Assembly: GCA_027946555.1 (NCBI GenBank)
Contig: JAPEVC010000008.1
Coordinates: forward strand, 268,381-332,380
DNA: 64,000 nucleotides
Direction: 5' to 3'
Source: Gnomoniopsis sp. IMI 355080
Lineage: Eukaryota; Ascomycota; Sordariomycetes; Diaporthales; Gnomoniaceae
In this document: one piece after another, positions 12,101 through 22,124 of the stretch
Layout: each line of letters starts with the position of its first letter
Position numbering within the stretch: position 1 is the first letter of the stretch
Made by a program: the position numbers and the translations under genes
The notes under the pieces: model-generated
Databases searched by the model: none
What the model saw: the letters and a program-made list of their open reading frames with translations, nothing else
Told to the model about the DNA's origin: nothing

Positions 12101-12838
12101 ATGCCTGGAAATGAGGGGAAACCGTCCCCTCCTCGCAATGGGGCTACGGTTACTTCGACTCCACAGAACGGCACGGCTCCAAAGAATGACATGAACTCCA
12201 AGACTCCTGTGCCTCCTCCTGCTCCTACACCTCCAAGGGCGCCGCCTGCTCCTCGTGCACCCCCGTCTACAGGAGCTGGTCCCGGCTCGAGCACAGCTGC
12301 CAGTCAGACACCGGTGAACAACTTCAAGCAGCCCCCTCCACCTGTGGACTCCAGCGCGAACGAGCCATCTAGTGAGATTACCCAGGCGGCAGCAAGGGCG
12401 GTGGCTGAAGCACTCGGGTCTATGACTTACGGTATTGTCGGAGGAGGCGCATGCTCCATGCTGGGTGGACCCCGGCAGACAACGGACATTGATGTAGTGG
12501 TCTGCAGAAACCAGACCATCGAAGCCAGGAGAAGGCTTGCGGCGATTCCTTCCCACTTCTCCGTAGACGCGCCCCCGACATGGTACTGTTTCAATCCACA
12601 AAAGTAGTGAGGGAAGTGGACATATTAGATACCTCCTTTCTTCCTCGTACAGGGGAACTTACGTAGGGCCAGCACTGAGCAACCAGGTCGCCCGCTTTGA
12701 TTGCATAGAAGAAAGCATTGCTAACAAGTTTGCTAAACAGTTGACGCTAAGGATTATTCGTATCTTGGGGCGAATAAAGAAGAAAATGCTGCGTTGGATG
12801 CGGGTACGTATAAATTTCTTTCCTCAGTCTTTAATTAA
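12101..12838 (+). pseudogene. Nucleotidyltransferase-like protein, frameshifted
   Basis: The first 85 or so residues are proline-rich and probably disordered. They are followed by a nucleotidyltransferase-fold signature, YGIVGGGACSMLGG then TTDIDVVV, in which the glycine-rich turn and the DxD-type acidic pair are kept. Exon 1 runs 12101-12603. A 49-nt GT-AG intron (12604-12652) rejoins NPQK to GTYVGPALSN in phase. About 30 codons later the coherent continuation (DAKDYSYLGANKEE, then DAGTYKFL) lies in a different frame, shifted by one base near 12740, and stops at 12836-12838. The helical segment with KDY resembles the region that follows the catalytic fold in AbiEii-like nucleotidyltransferases. 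The gene is probably inactive, or the sequence has an error there. The natural substrate is unknown. Confidence 0.55.
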
Positions 12839-13752
12839 ACTAGAGCTTGAGCAGTCCAACATTTCTGTGGGTTGACGATGTCCTCTGGCCAGAGTTCTGG
12901 GGCTGAAATCCATACCCGCATATGATTGCAAGTTAATGAGCAGGAAATGTGAGCAGACCTCTCGCACAGCTGGGGCAACCGAATGATATGGCAACTCGAG
13001 CCTCCGCGGAACACCCGGCAACAAAGAAGACCCAATCCGGATTTAACAGCATTGGAATATGTAAAGGACTTGCCTTTTTCATCTCACTGCTGACTCTCTC
13101 CAGTCGCTCCTGGCCAAGCATTGACTATATCGAAGTAGCTAGGTAGTACAATCCACCGCCCTGACCGGTAAGCCCCCCTAGATGGCCCCTCGCACGCCTT
13201 AGAACGATTCTAACTCCGTACCATCACGTACAGAACTCTTCGAATGCTAGCAGTGCCGATGACCGAGCCGCGTTGGCGGACGCTGAACACGACTGTGGGA
13301 GAGACGCTCAGTAGCGGTCTCTCAAGGCCCACGTAAAGCCGAGCATCTGCTGGTGCATCCTTGATCTCGAATAGCTGCTGCCAGTCCGTTCTCATTCGTG
13401 AGTTGTCATGCCCCCATCCTCGTTGCAGTCCTACGCGACTATCCGCCTTTCACTTCCGAGTTTGGAGAACTACATGTCGAATGCGCATCCGCGGCAGCGT
13501 ACCATTGGATAGACGAGCACCATAATAGGGCGCAACAGCATTAATTTTTGTGACCAAAACTTTCTCGCTCACGATTTCTCTGGATTGGCTTTATATTTTT
13601 CATATGATTCCGTTCCTTCGTTATAACTGAATACATCAACCACCCGATTTTGTAAAAGGCACAATGTAACTCATTTCAGGGTGCTAGATCATCCTCACCA
13701 CACAAACAATTATAACGCGAGCTCGCCATACTCTGACCCTAGTACGTAATAA
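12839..13752. other. Intergenic region
   Basis: About 0.9 kb with only short shadow frames. Half of a CCTAGG palindrome lies near 13137. Nothing else is recognised. Confidence 0.45.
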
Positions 13753-14088
13753 TTACCGGCTAGGGAGTGGTGATGTTGACAGATTTTCAAACATTGCCGT
13801 TTTGACCTCATAGCTCCTCCGTTTCACAAACCACAGGATCCACCAAGGCGCAGTCAAGTCATTCGAGATGCTCACCAAAGTCATCGACTCGTTTCCCGCC
13901 GCAAGCTTTGCTTCAAATGTAGTAAATTGCGTGACGCCTCCAGTCTCTACGTCGCTCGTGATGCCATCGATTGTCTTCCACCACTTGACGTCAAATGTAG
14001 AAGAAGTTGAGAGCCAGAGAATGATGGGAACTTTGTCCGTCATGCGAATATTGAACGGGTCTGATGGGTCTACACGTTCTGTGTGCAA
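13753..14088 (-). CDS. Small hypothetical protein (uncertain)
   Basis: Open frame of 111 residues with fairly natural composition, including VPIILWLSTSSTFDVKWWK and a tryptophan-rich APWWILWF segment. There is no signal peptide, no recognised domain and no neighbour that suggests a role. It may be an exon or a remnant of a larger gene, or chance. Offered only because its composition stands out from the surrounding noise. Confidence 0.25.
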   Translation of the reverse strand: MHTERVDPSDPFNIRMTDKVPIILWLSTSSTFDVKWWKTIDGITSDVETGGVTQFTTFEAKLAAGNESMTLVSISNDLTAPWWILWFVKRRSYEVKTAMFENLSTSPLPSR

Positions 14089-15071
14089 ACATAGAGGCGA
14101 TATATGAGATATGGACTCTGGGCAGTGAAGGATGGCGAGTACTTGCTCAAAAGGGGCGGTTTATTATCTTTGAATGGGATACATAAGCCTGTTTAGTCTT
14201 GCTGACTTTGGCGGGTGGTGAGAAGATATCTTCGAATGTTGAAGCGGGTCATGATATATACTGATGGATCCCATTTCGGAGGCTCGTAGGATATTCGTGC
14301 TTGTCCAGTCAGGCTATGAGGATGTATAACAAGAAAATGATAATGATAAGAGCAGGTGTCATATTGTGTGTTAAAACCGATGTTTGGGCAATTTTGAGGC
14401 ATTGTGAAGTCTTCGAATCAGAACTTTTCACTGAATTAGCGATATGTCGGTGCCCGATCCATACAAGATTGTTCCCGGAAATGTGGCTTACAAGACTTGA
14501 GCAACTGGAGGGCTCGTACTCTCGGCTCATCGCTAGCTGCTGAAGCTTTCTAAGGCCGCCTTACAAGCCACCAACCAGGTCATCAAAGCCTCCCGTGTTC
14601 TAAGCCGTTTGCATACCTACCCTTGAAAGAGTTGCATGCTTTCTGCTGATATAGTTACGCTTCTTGTTCCCAGCCACTTCCGAAACCAGGTTTTTCGACT
14701 ACCGAGCTGAAAAGACATGTTTGTTACGATAGCGCCAATTTCGATGTCAATTGTTGATGATTGGTCTCATGAACGAGAAGACTACCAAGCTGAAAAGACA
14801 CCTGGGCACGTTTGTTACGATAGCGCCAATTTCGATGTCAACTGTTGGTGGTTGGTCTCATGAACGAGAATACAGAAGCTTCAGGTTTAATCTGTTTCCT
14901 GTTAGTGCTGCCTTCTATAGTGAGGACACCTATCGCAAAGCCGCTTCCAGTGATCCATAGCCCTCTCTCGACTTAGAATGCCAACTTGTGTTACTATTAA
15001 TTAAGGACCATGTGCCTTCAAGAATAGATTGCCGTGCAGTTTCCGCCAGCATTAAAACTTATTTCACAAGC
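14089..15071. other. Upstream region of the peroxidase-P450 gene
   Basis: About 1 kb. Contains the tandem duplication annotated at 14697-14870. No gene is supported. Confidence 0.5.
14697..14870. repeat. Imperfect tandem duplication, two units
   Basis: Unit 1 (14697-14779) and unit 2 (14780-14870) share the order GACTACC-AGCTGAAAAGACA, TTTGTTACGATAGCGCCAAT, TTGGTCTCATGAACGAGAA with a few substitutions. Unit 2 is about 8 bases longer. The duplication lies some 200 to 370 bases upstream of the peroxidase-P450 start, so it may fall in that promoter. Confidence 0.85.
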
Positions 15072-18000
15072 ATGATGTATTTCAAAGGATTCAGCTGTAG
15101 CCTCGCCTGGCTGGTGCTGGCTTCGCTCGTCAAAAGTGAGGTCTGGCCATATAGTCGCTACTTACCGAAGGAAGCAAACAACGGCAGACTTGTGGCTGAT
15201 GTCAACCAGCCAGAGTTTGAGAAACAAGCCCCAGATCTGTTTTCCAAATGGCTTGAGGAAACTATTCAAAGATACCCTTCTGATGAACTTCAGGGGATCT
15301 TTGAAAATGACAGTCTTCCTCGGGGCCTCAAGTCCTCGAATGAGCTCCTTGATCGCTTGCAAGTTCCAGATAACTGCACAATTCACAAGCACTTGCCAAC
15401 TGCTCCCCAGCATGCCGCTGCGCATTTGTTCGATCACTTGCCTTATCCTCTCGACCCTCGCTGCACAGTCGACTCGGATCGCTGGTGGTATCGTACCTAC
15501 GATGGGTCGTGCAACTGGCTCGAAATTAATGATATAGGCCAGGGGCAGATGGGTACTGCTAAGGCCCGAGACTATGGACAGCACGAATACGCCGATGGCA
15601 TCTCGAAGCCTAGGGATGGTCCTAATGCTAGAGCCGTGAGCAATGCATTCTTCAAGAGGAAGAAGTCCATTTTCTATGAACATACCCCATTTCTCCTGGG
15701 TCTCATCGAGGTAAGTATTTGGCATCGTATAATACACTTTTGGGTGATTCATCATCTGCGATGCTCACAACTCCCATAGTTCATCATCCACGACATTTCT
15801 TATAGCCAAGACTCGACATCAGAGATCATCGAAGTGCCCATGCCGGATGATGAAGAGCATTTCGCGTTGAACACCACATTCAAAGTCTGGAGGACCGCCG
15901 CAATGCCAGGAACCGGCACAGATGTTTCCAATCCTAGAGAAAATGTGAACATGGCCACTACTTGGCTCGATGTATCCTCACTCTACGGTAGCACGGCCGA
16001 AGTCGCACGAGATCTCCGCTCATTTTCTCAAGGCAAATTATTAACCCAGGAACTGCAAACGAGAGGCAGCAAGCGCAAACAGTCTTATCTCCCTTTCAAC
16101 ACTCTGAACCTGCCCATGCGTACGAGACCAGGGGTGAATCAAAGCGACCTCTTTGCAGGGGGAGATCCAAGGACAAACGAAGATTGGGTAATGCTAGGGG
16201 TGCATACTCTTTTGCTACGTGAACACAATCGTCTATGCGATATCCTTGCAAAGCAACATCCCGAGTATGAGGATGAACAGCTCTATCACACAGTGCGCTT
16301 GGTGATGAGCGCAAAGTTCGCGCTGATTGCGAATGCGTATCAAATGACATACTGGACTGACAAGATGCCGTGGCCAAGAGACGATGGTTCGCATCCTCCC
16401 CCCTCCTTACCTCCGCCCTCAAAATTTCCTTCTGTTTGACGAAATCGATTTTTGGTGCAATCGCTGATGCATTTAGGGCTTAGGCTATCCTCTCTATCGA
16501 CAAATGTACGGAGCCAATGTCCTCGAGATCAACCCGGCAATCACATATCCTTGGCCCCTCGTGACCAAAGCAGGCAAGCCCATGGTAGTGTCTGCTGAAA
16601 TGGCAATCGTGTATCGGTTCCACGAATTCATCGTACCAAGCATACCCATTAAAGATGCTTTGAACGAGACTTTGTGGGAGCAGGACCTGTTCGACACGGG
16701 GTTCAACGCGAAAGGCTTCATCGACGCTGGCCTGGAAAATGTCTTGCGCGGAATGGTATCGACTCACATTCCCAATTTCAAGAGTGGTGTAGACGAGGCT
16801 TTCCGTTCGGCTGGCAAGTATCGCGGAGCGCCCTTTGATGTGGTAGCTTGGAGCATTGTGCATGAAAGAGAACAGGGTTTGCCAACTTTCAACACATACT
16901 TTCGAGCATACAACAAGCAAGGTAAACTCAGAACGACTGATCTTGAAGAATTTTGTTTACTGACCAGTTGCGTAGACCCAGCGGTGGTTGTGCCGATTAG
17001 GAAGACTTTTGAAGACTTTTCCGCTGACGCAGAGGCTGTTGCCAAACTCAAACAGCTATACAAGACACCTGATGATGTCGACTTGGTCGTCGGTGTGCAG
17101 CTTGAGGAGGAGATGTTCCCAGGCACTACAGTGCCAAAGTCAGCGCTAATAATCAGTCTGTTTAGTCTCTTTGGGATGGGGAACTCGGATCGATTCTCGA
17201 TTGGCTTCGCGATGATGCGGTGCCTGCTCATCGACAAGCCGTGGGATTGCCGACCCAGCAATGCTCTAGAAGACCTTCTCTGGAAACCACAACCTCGTGA
17301 TGGATTCCCCAATATGCGAATGCTGGACCCTATATGGATGGCTGAACTGGATTTCCAGTCGCATGGCACCAATCTGTTGTGGAGACTTGTCACTGAGAAC
17401 TCGGATATCAAGTGCCTACAGAAGGACCCTCTTTTCCCACAAGACCCGGACACCAATCCAATACTTTGCGCTTTGCCAAAACAAAGCGTTGACTATATGG
17501 TCATCCTTCTGACCGCGGTCGAACTGGCCAGCTTCTATGTCAAGAAATACAAATATGAGCTGATAGCTGGGGCACTGCTGGCTGTTTTTCTATGGTTCCG
17601 AGGCCGTGCCAAGTCTTGGCTATCCACGCCACCAGTGATGAGAGGCTGGCCAGTCATTGGCGAGGCTCTGTCATTCCAACGAGACGCAAAATCCATCCTC
17701 AACAGTGGTCTTGTCAAGTTCACAGGCAATGTTTTCGGCATTAAGCTGGCATCATTGACCCATTTCGTTCTAACCAAGGCCGATGATCTGAAGGTGATTA
17801 AAGATGATGGCCACTTTGAAGCAAAGTTCAACCTCCATGACTTTCTGGCAGCCATCAACGTTGCCATCATCACCAAAGACATCAACTTTGAGTCGGATCT
17901 GCATACTAAACTCATACGTTTCCACTTTGAAGATGGTCAAACACTCGAGTCTTTTGCTCGGACGATCGATCAAGCCACTGAACTGTATCTGGACAAGCAT

Positions 18001-19065
18001 CCTTTGATTCCCCAGCAGGAGATTTCACAAAGGTACGACGACTTGTCTCCGGCACTTTTGGACATGGTTACGTACGTGGTGTCGCGCTGTATGGTCGGCC
18101 CCGAAGTCTTTGACAATCCACTCCTGCTGGAAACATCCAAGGCCTTCAATGATCATGCGATCCAAGCCATGGGGCTTTCCAGTCTCTTGCCGTCTTGGCT
18201 TCAATTTCTTGCCAAGTCGTCCATCGAGAAGGACTTCAAGGTTATCGAGGGAATTCTTTTACCAATCATCGAAGAGAGAAAAGCCTTGGACCCTTGCAAA
18301 AGGGGCGTACGAAATGCTGAATTCCCGGATTTCTTGAACTTCATACTGTCTGCAGTTGACAACGAGGCGCGCGCTGCTGGTAAGTCCACTCTGATTGATT
18401 TAATCGATTATACAAAAACTGAACTTTATTTTCTAGATCTTGTTGGTATTTGCGTCTGGATAGGTCTGACTAACCTCCAAACGACCTTCTCCTCCACCCT
18501 TCTCGACATCCTGAGCACCCCAAACTGTCAAGAAACTCTGCTTGCGTCTCTCAGAGACACAAATCTGTCCAACCTACCGGTCTTGGATCTGCCCAACACA
18601 GGACGGCCCTCGCCCTGGTCTCCCCTTCGCAGCGCTACATTCGAGTCCCTGCGCCTCAGCACGCCCATCACTGGCCCAGCCCGCAAGATCGTCTCCTCAA
18701 CCCCTTTGGCATCCGACCCTCGCCGTGTCCTTCCCGCTGGCCAAGTCGCCACCCTCAGCAGTTTCCACATCCACCGTCAGCCCTGGGCATGGGGACCATC
18801 TGCCGCATCATACGATCCCCGTCGTTTCCTCAACGAGGATCCGCCCATTGGCGAAGTGAATTATGTTACTTGGGGGCTGGAGGGCCCTCATACTTGCCCT
18901 GGTCGGTGGTTTGCGCTCATGGCAATCCAGATTATGGTTAGAGGTATGCTGATGCGGTATCGATTCGACTTGGTGGGGCCACCGTTGTCTGATGATGAGA
19001 GATATCTGTATACGGCTGGAAGTGTCAAGAGAGCTCCAATGAAGGTCATGGCAGTAAGGAGATGA
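15072..19065 (+). CDS. Cyclooxygenase-like haem peroxidase / cytochrome P450 fusion
   Basis: Predicted 1256-residue bifunctional oxygenase. Exons: 15072-15710, 15780-16386, 16484-18379, 18437-19065 (exact codon multiple; the third intron is 57 nt and contains no stop, so it is easily missed). The N-terminus (MMYFKGFSCSLAWLVLASLVKS) is a signal peptide. The peroxidase half shows distal-type FIIHDI (His 217), WLDVSSLYGS, HTLLLREHNRL (from residue 355) and YRFH (459-462). YRFH matches the Tyr-x-x-His of cyclooxygenases and the YRWH of linoleate diol synthases: radical Tyr plus proximal haem His. A membrane segment near 773-790 (LIAGALLAVFLWF) precedes the P450 half, which has I-helix TNLQ (Asn 1060), ExxR (Glu 1117) and haem loop WGLEGPHTCPGR (Cys 1201). 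By analogy with Ppo enzymes it should dioxygenate a fatty acid and rearrange the hydroperoxide. Substrate and product are unknown. The donor of intron 2 (gttcgc) is weak. Confidence 0.85.
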
Positions 19066-19380
19066 GGAATTGGAAACAAGAAGGAATAATAACTACTGGG
19101 ACGAAGACCTGACGAGCACATACGACCATAAAGTTTTTCTTAGGAAAGGACTCCGCTACAAACCCGTTTTTTCGCAATTTCCATTTTCCGTTTCCAATTT
19201 TTCATTTGCTGAAGCGGTATTAAAGTTCCCTCGTTAGATAGGCCTTCCGCGTATCCGTATTACTCCTGCTACCCTACACTACTGAGAATCTATATAGCTT
19301 CTATAAAACCGGGAATGCGCAAGAAGTGTGGCTGCGGAACAGTCCTGTTCGCTCTAGAGTGCTAAGCTTTTCGTGCATAC

Positions 19381-19392
19381 CTACCTAGGCAG
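19381..19392. repeat. CTACCTAGGCAG near-palindrome
   Basis: Member of the CCTAGG-centred family, one mismatch from perfect symmetry. Confidence 0.6.
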
Positions 19393-19769
19393 GTAATTAG
19401 AGAATACCCAAGTTACGTTAGACATTACTAAAAGACTTGCCGGAGGCCCTTATAGTAAGCACTAAGGGGCGGTTCGCTATACCAGCACTGCCGTAGGCCA
19501 GCCACCGCCCAGGTCGTCATAGACTGTAGGTAAGTATATGCCCGTGACTTCCAAGGTCAAGCTTGAGTGTTTCTACGCTCTTTCCAGTCGCCGGTGGCAA
19601 ACGGTTTCCGAGATCCACTGCCTGTAGGAGATAATGATCCTGGAAGTGTTGTGCAACTGTAGGTTCACCAAACTGCAGAGCTAAGTGCATTCTCTCAATT
19701 CGCGCGGGGCTACTCTGCGGTGCTACTGCACTCCCGAGGTTGCTTTTGAACACTTAGCCTCGGTCCATC

Positions 19770-19779
19770 TACCTAGGTA
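19770..19779. repeat. TACCTAGGTA palindrome
   Basis: Perfect copy of the dispersed 10-base palindrome, about 200 bases upstream of the hydrolase start. Confidence 0.7.
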
Positions 19780-19857
19780 CCTAATCAATCAATAGCAGCA
19801 CTAAGAAGAGGGTTGTGCTTGCGTCACGATACGCCAACCCTGATTATTGACCTCGCG

Positions 19858-19866
19858 TATAAAATA
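19858..19866 (+). promoter_or_regulatory. TATA box of the alpha/beta hydrolase gene
   Basis: TATAAAATA about 118 bases before the ATG at 19984, a plausible distance for a fungal core promoter with a short leader. Suggests the hydrolase has its own promoter. Confidence 0.5.
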
Positions 19867-19983
19867 GCGACGCTTTGAATTCGCGATCTCTAGCTACCTT
19901 GCTTTGTTTCGCGATTCGACTAGCCTTTCAATGAGCGATACGAATCTTGTGCGTCACAGTACACTTTAACCAAAAAGTCCGGC

Positions 19984-21301
19984 ATGGCTTGGCGATCAAT
20001 TATTACCGCGTGTTTCTTTAGGATATGGCCTGCTCGGCTTGCCGACAGCTGGACGATACTGGGCAGGGAATGGCAGGCATTCTTTCAACAGGAAAGTCGT
20101 GTGACCTGTCCACGAATGTCCCCTGAGGAAGCATGTCGAACACAAATTCTGGAAGACCCTTATCCTCGAGACACATTACCTGGCGGACGAGTTGTTGACA
20201 CTCCCTACGCGTGTATTCAAGTTTTTGAATGGGGCCAAGAGACTGGGGAGAAGGTACTGCTTCTCCCCGGGATTGCCACCCCAGTTTTGAGTTTGAGCAA
20301 CATGTTTGAGGAGTTTGTAGCTCGAGGATATCGAGTTATGGCATTTGGTGAGCATTTTACACTAGATGCTCCAGTAATTATTGCTTTGTGGGACTCATTC
20401 ACTTGAAGTCACCCTTGAATCTCCAGGGCTCTGGAATACGCCATACATCACAGTACTAATACATACAGATTTATTTGGACGTGGCTTGTCCGACACCCCG
20501 ATTAACCAGAAGCACGATGGTTCCTTATACATTACTCAGATTCTTCTTGTCCTTGCATCATCTCCTCTTTGCTGGACGGGCAAAGATGCATTTCACTTGC
20601 TTGGGTACTCCTTCGGCGGCGCACTGTCCGTTGTGTTTGCGCGCTACTTCTCGATTTCTCTGAAGTCCTTGACATTGGTCGCACCTTGTGGTTTGATCAG
20701 AGAAGATCACATCAACTGGAAACATAGGCTTCTCTACTCTGTTGGGATTCTTCCAGAATTCCTCCTCAGGCGTTTGGTTGAAAGACGTATATGTGCCGTC
20801 TCAGGAGCGTCAACCGCATCAACTCTCCACGAGCAAACGAACATTTGGCCTGCGTCGGACCCTGCGGACGTGAAAAAGGGCGATAGTGACATCACGGGAG
20901 GAACAATCTATGACCATGCTCCTCTATCCAGGCGTCTGCCCGGAGTGACCGTCGCAACATCCATGGCTCGACAAGTTGCCAGCCACCAAGGATTCATTAC
21001 CGCTTTCATGAGCAGTATACGCTATGCACCCATCTATGGACAGGAGGCATTGTGGTCCGCTGCAGCGAGGGCACTGCGTATGAAGGAGCAAAATGCCCAG
21101 GAAGGGCTGCGTGGTGGTAAAGTACTGCTCATTCTTGGGGCTACGGACTCTGTAATCCATGCGAAGGAGCTGCAAGCGAATGCCCGAGCTGTATTAGGAG
21201 ATGACTTGGTCGAGTTCATCATCATGGATGCTGGCCACGAGGTGGTCATCACCAAAGCCAAGGAGATTGTGACTGAGGTGGTTGGCTTCTGGAAAGATTG
21301 A
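19984..21301 (+). CDS. Alpha/beta hydrolase
   Basis: Hydrolase of 398 residues in two exons (19984-20347 and 20469-21301) joined in phase, rebuilding the conserved block MAF-DLFGRGLSDTP. The nucleophile elbow is GYSFGG with Ser about 169. The likely acid is the Asp in LGATDSVIH and the histidine is in MDAGHEVVI, so the catalytic triad looks complete. The strand LLLPGIATP before the oxyanion region is also typical. A hydrophobic N-terminus (ACFFRIWPARL) could be a weak membrane anchor, but no clear signal peptide is seen. It lies 0.9 kb downstream of the oxygenase fusion on the same strand, which would suit release of a fatty acid substrate or processing of a lipid product. That link is inference only. 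Confidence 0.85.
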
Positions 21302-22124
21302 GTTCCAAGAACATCGCCTCGGAAGTCATCTCTGTTGAAAGCCAGCGGTCAATGTTCCTGGGCTTGTGGCGCCACGCTTGCTGAGCCAACGCGTCTCCTT
21401 ATAGGGTAGCTAGTTCCACGAAAGCAAAGATGATATTGCCATGTCAGCCAAGCTAGTGCTAGCGGCCCCCCCCCCCTTCCATCTGCGCCCGCCTACCCAT
21501 CATGCAGATGTATCAGCACTATTGGAAGCTGTGTAACCTTATAGTCCGGGAAAGACTGACTGGCGCCTGCATTTGATGGACATCCCAATCGGCGGTCAAG
21601 CCCTTTCCAACGCCATCCTCTCAGCCATGCAGCGAAAACAGCACTACTGAAAGTTGTGCCACTGCCTCTGTGGTTTCGACTTGCTGGAATTCTAACCCAA
21701 AGGATTAGTGAAAACTATATCAGCTGAGCTTGTGCCAGTGCCTCCTTGCATTTTCAGCCCTTTCCACACATACCAGCATCAGTGGCGCCAGGTGCCTTTT
21801 CAGCTCCAAACCACCACGTGTGTACTGAAACAACCGACCACTGAATGTATTCGTGTGACCCTTTCATCTATTTATGCGTCTGTAGGGGTAATGAACGAGT
21901 TGATTACCGCCCAGCTACTTTGCCTTGATATATGCACCTCGACCCACCCGAGCCGCAATGAATCTGATTCAAGGCGACCAACGCAGCTCCAAGTCTATAT
22001 CCAACTTCAAGTTTTGTATTTTATCTTCTGTATTTCTGCCCAGTAGAGAATTCTATACTATTTTTGACACGTGCCATACAGTGACTTGTTCGTACCTTTC
22101 GGAGGTGCACTGGGAGAATAAACT
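21302..22124. other. Intergenic region between hydrolase and ankyrin gene
   Basis: About 0.8 kb with an 11-base C run at 21466-21476. No gene is supported. Confidence 0.5.

Larger units (their letters stand above)
19066..19983. other. Spacer between the fusion oxygenase and the hydrolase
   Basis: About 0.9 kb on the same strand between two genes. Holds palindromes at 19381-19392 and 19770-19779 and a TATA box at 19858. No gene is seen. Confidence 0.55.

Noticed and set aside
12077..12601. Long minus-strand frame opposite the nucleotidyltransferase-like exon
   Set aside because: It is the antisense shadow of a proline-rich coding stretch; Arg/Gly/Cys-rich composition and no domain.
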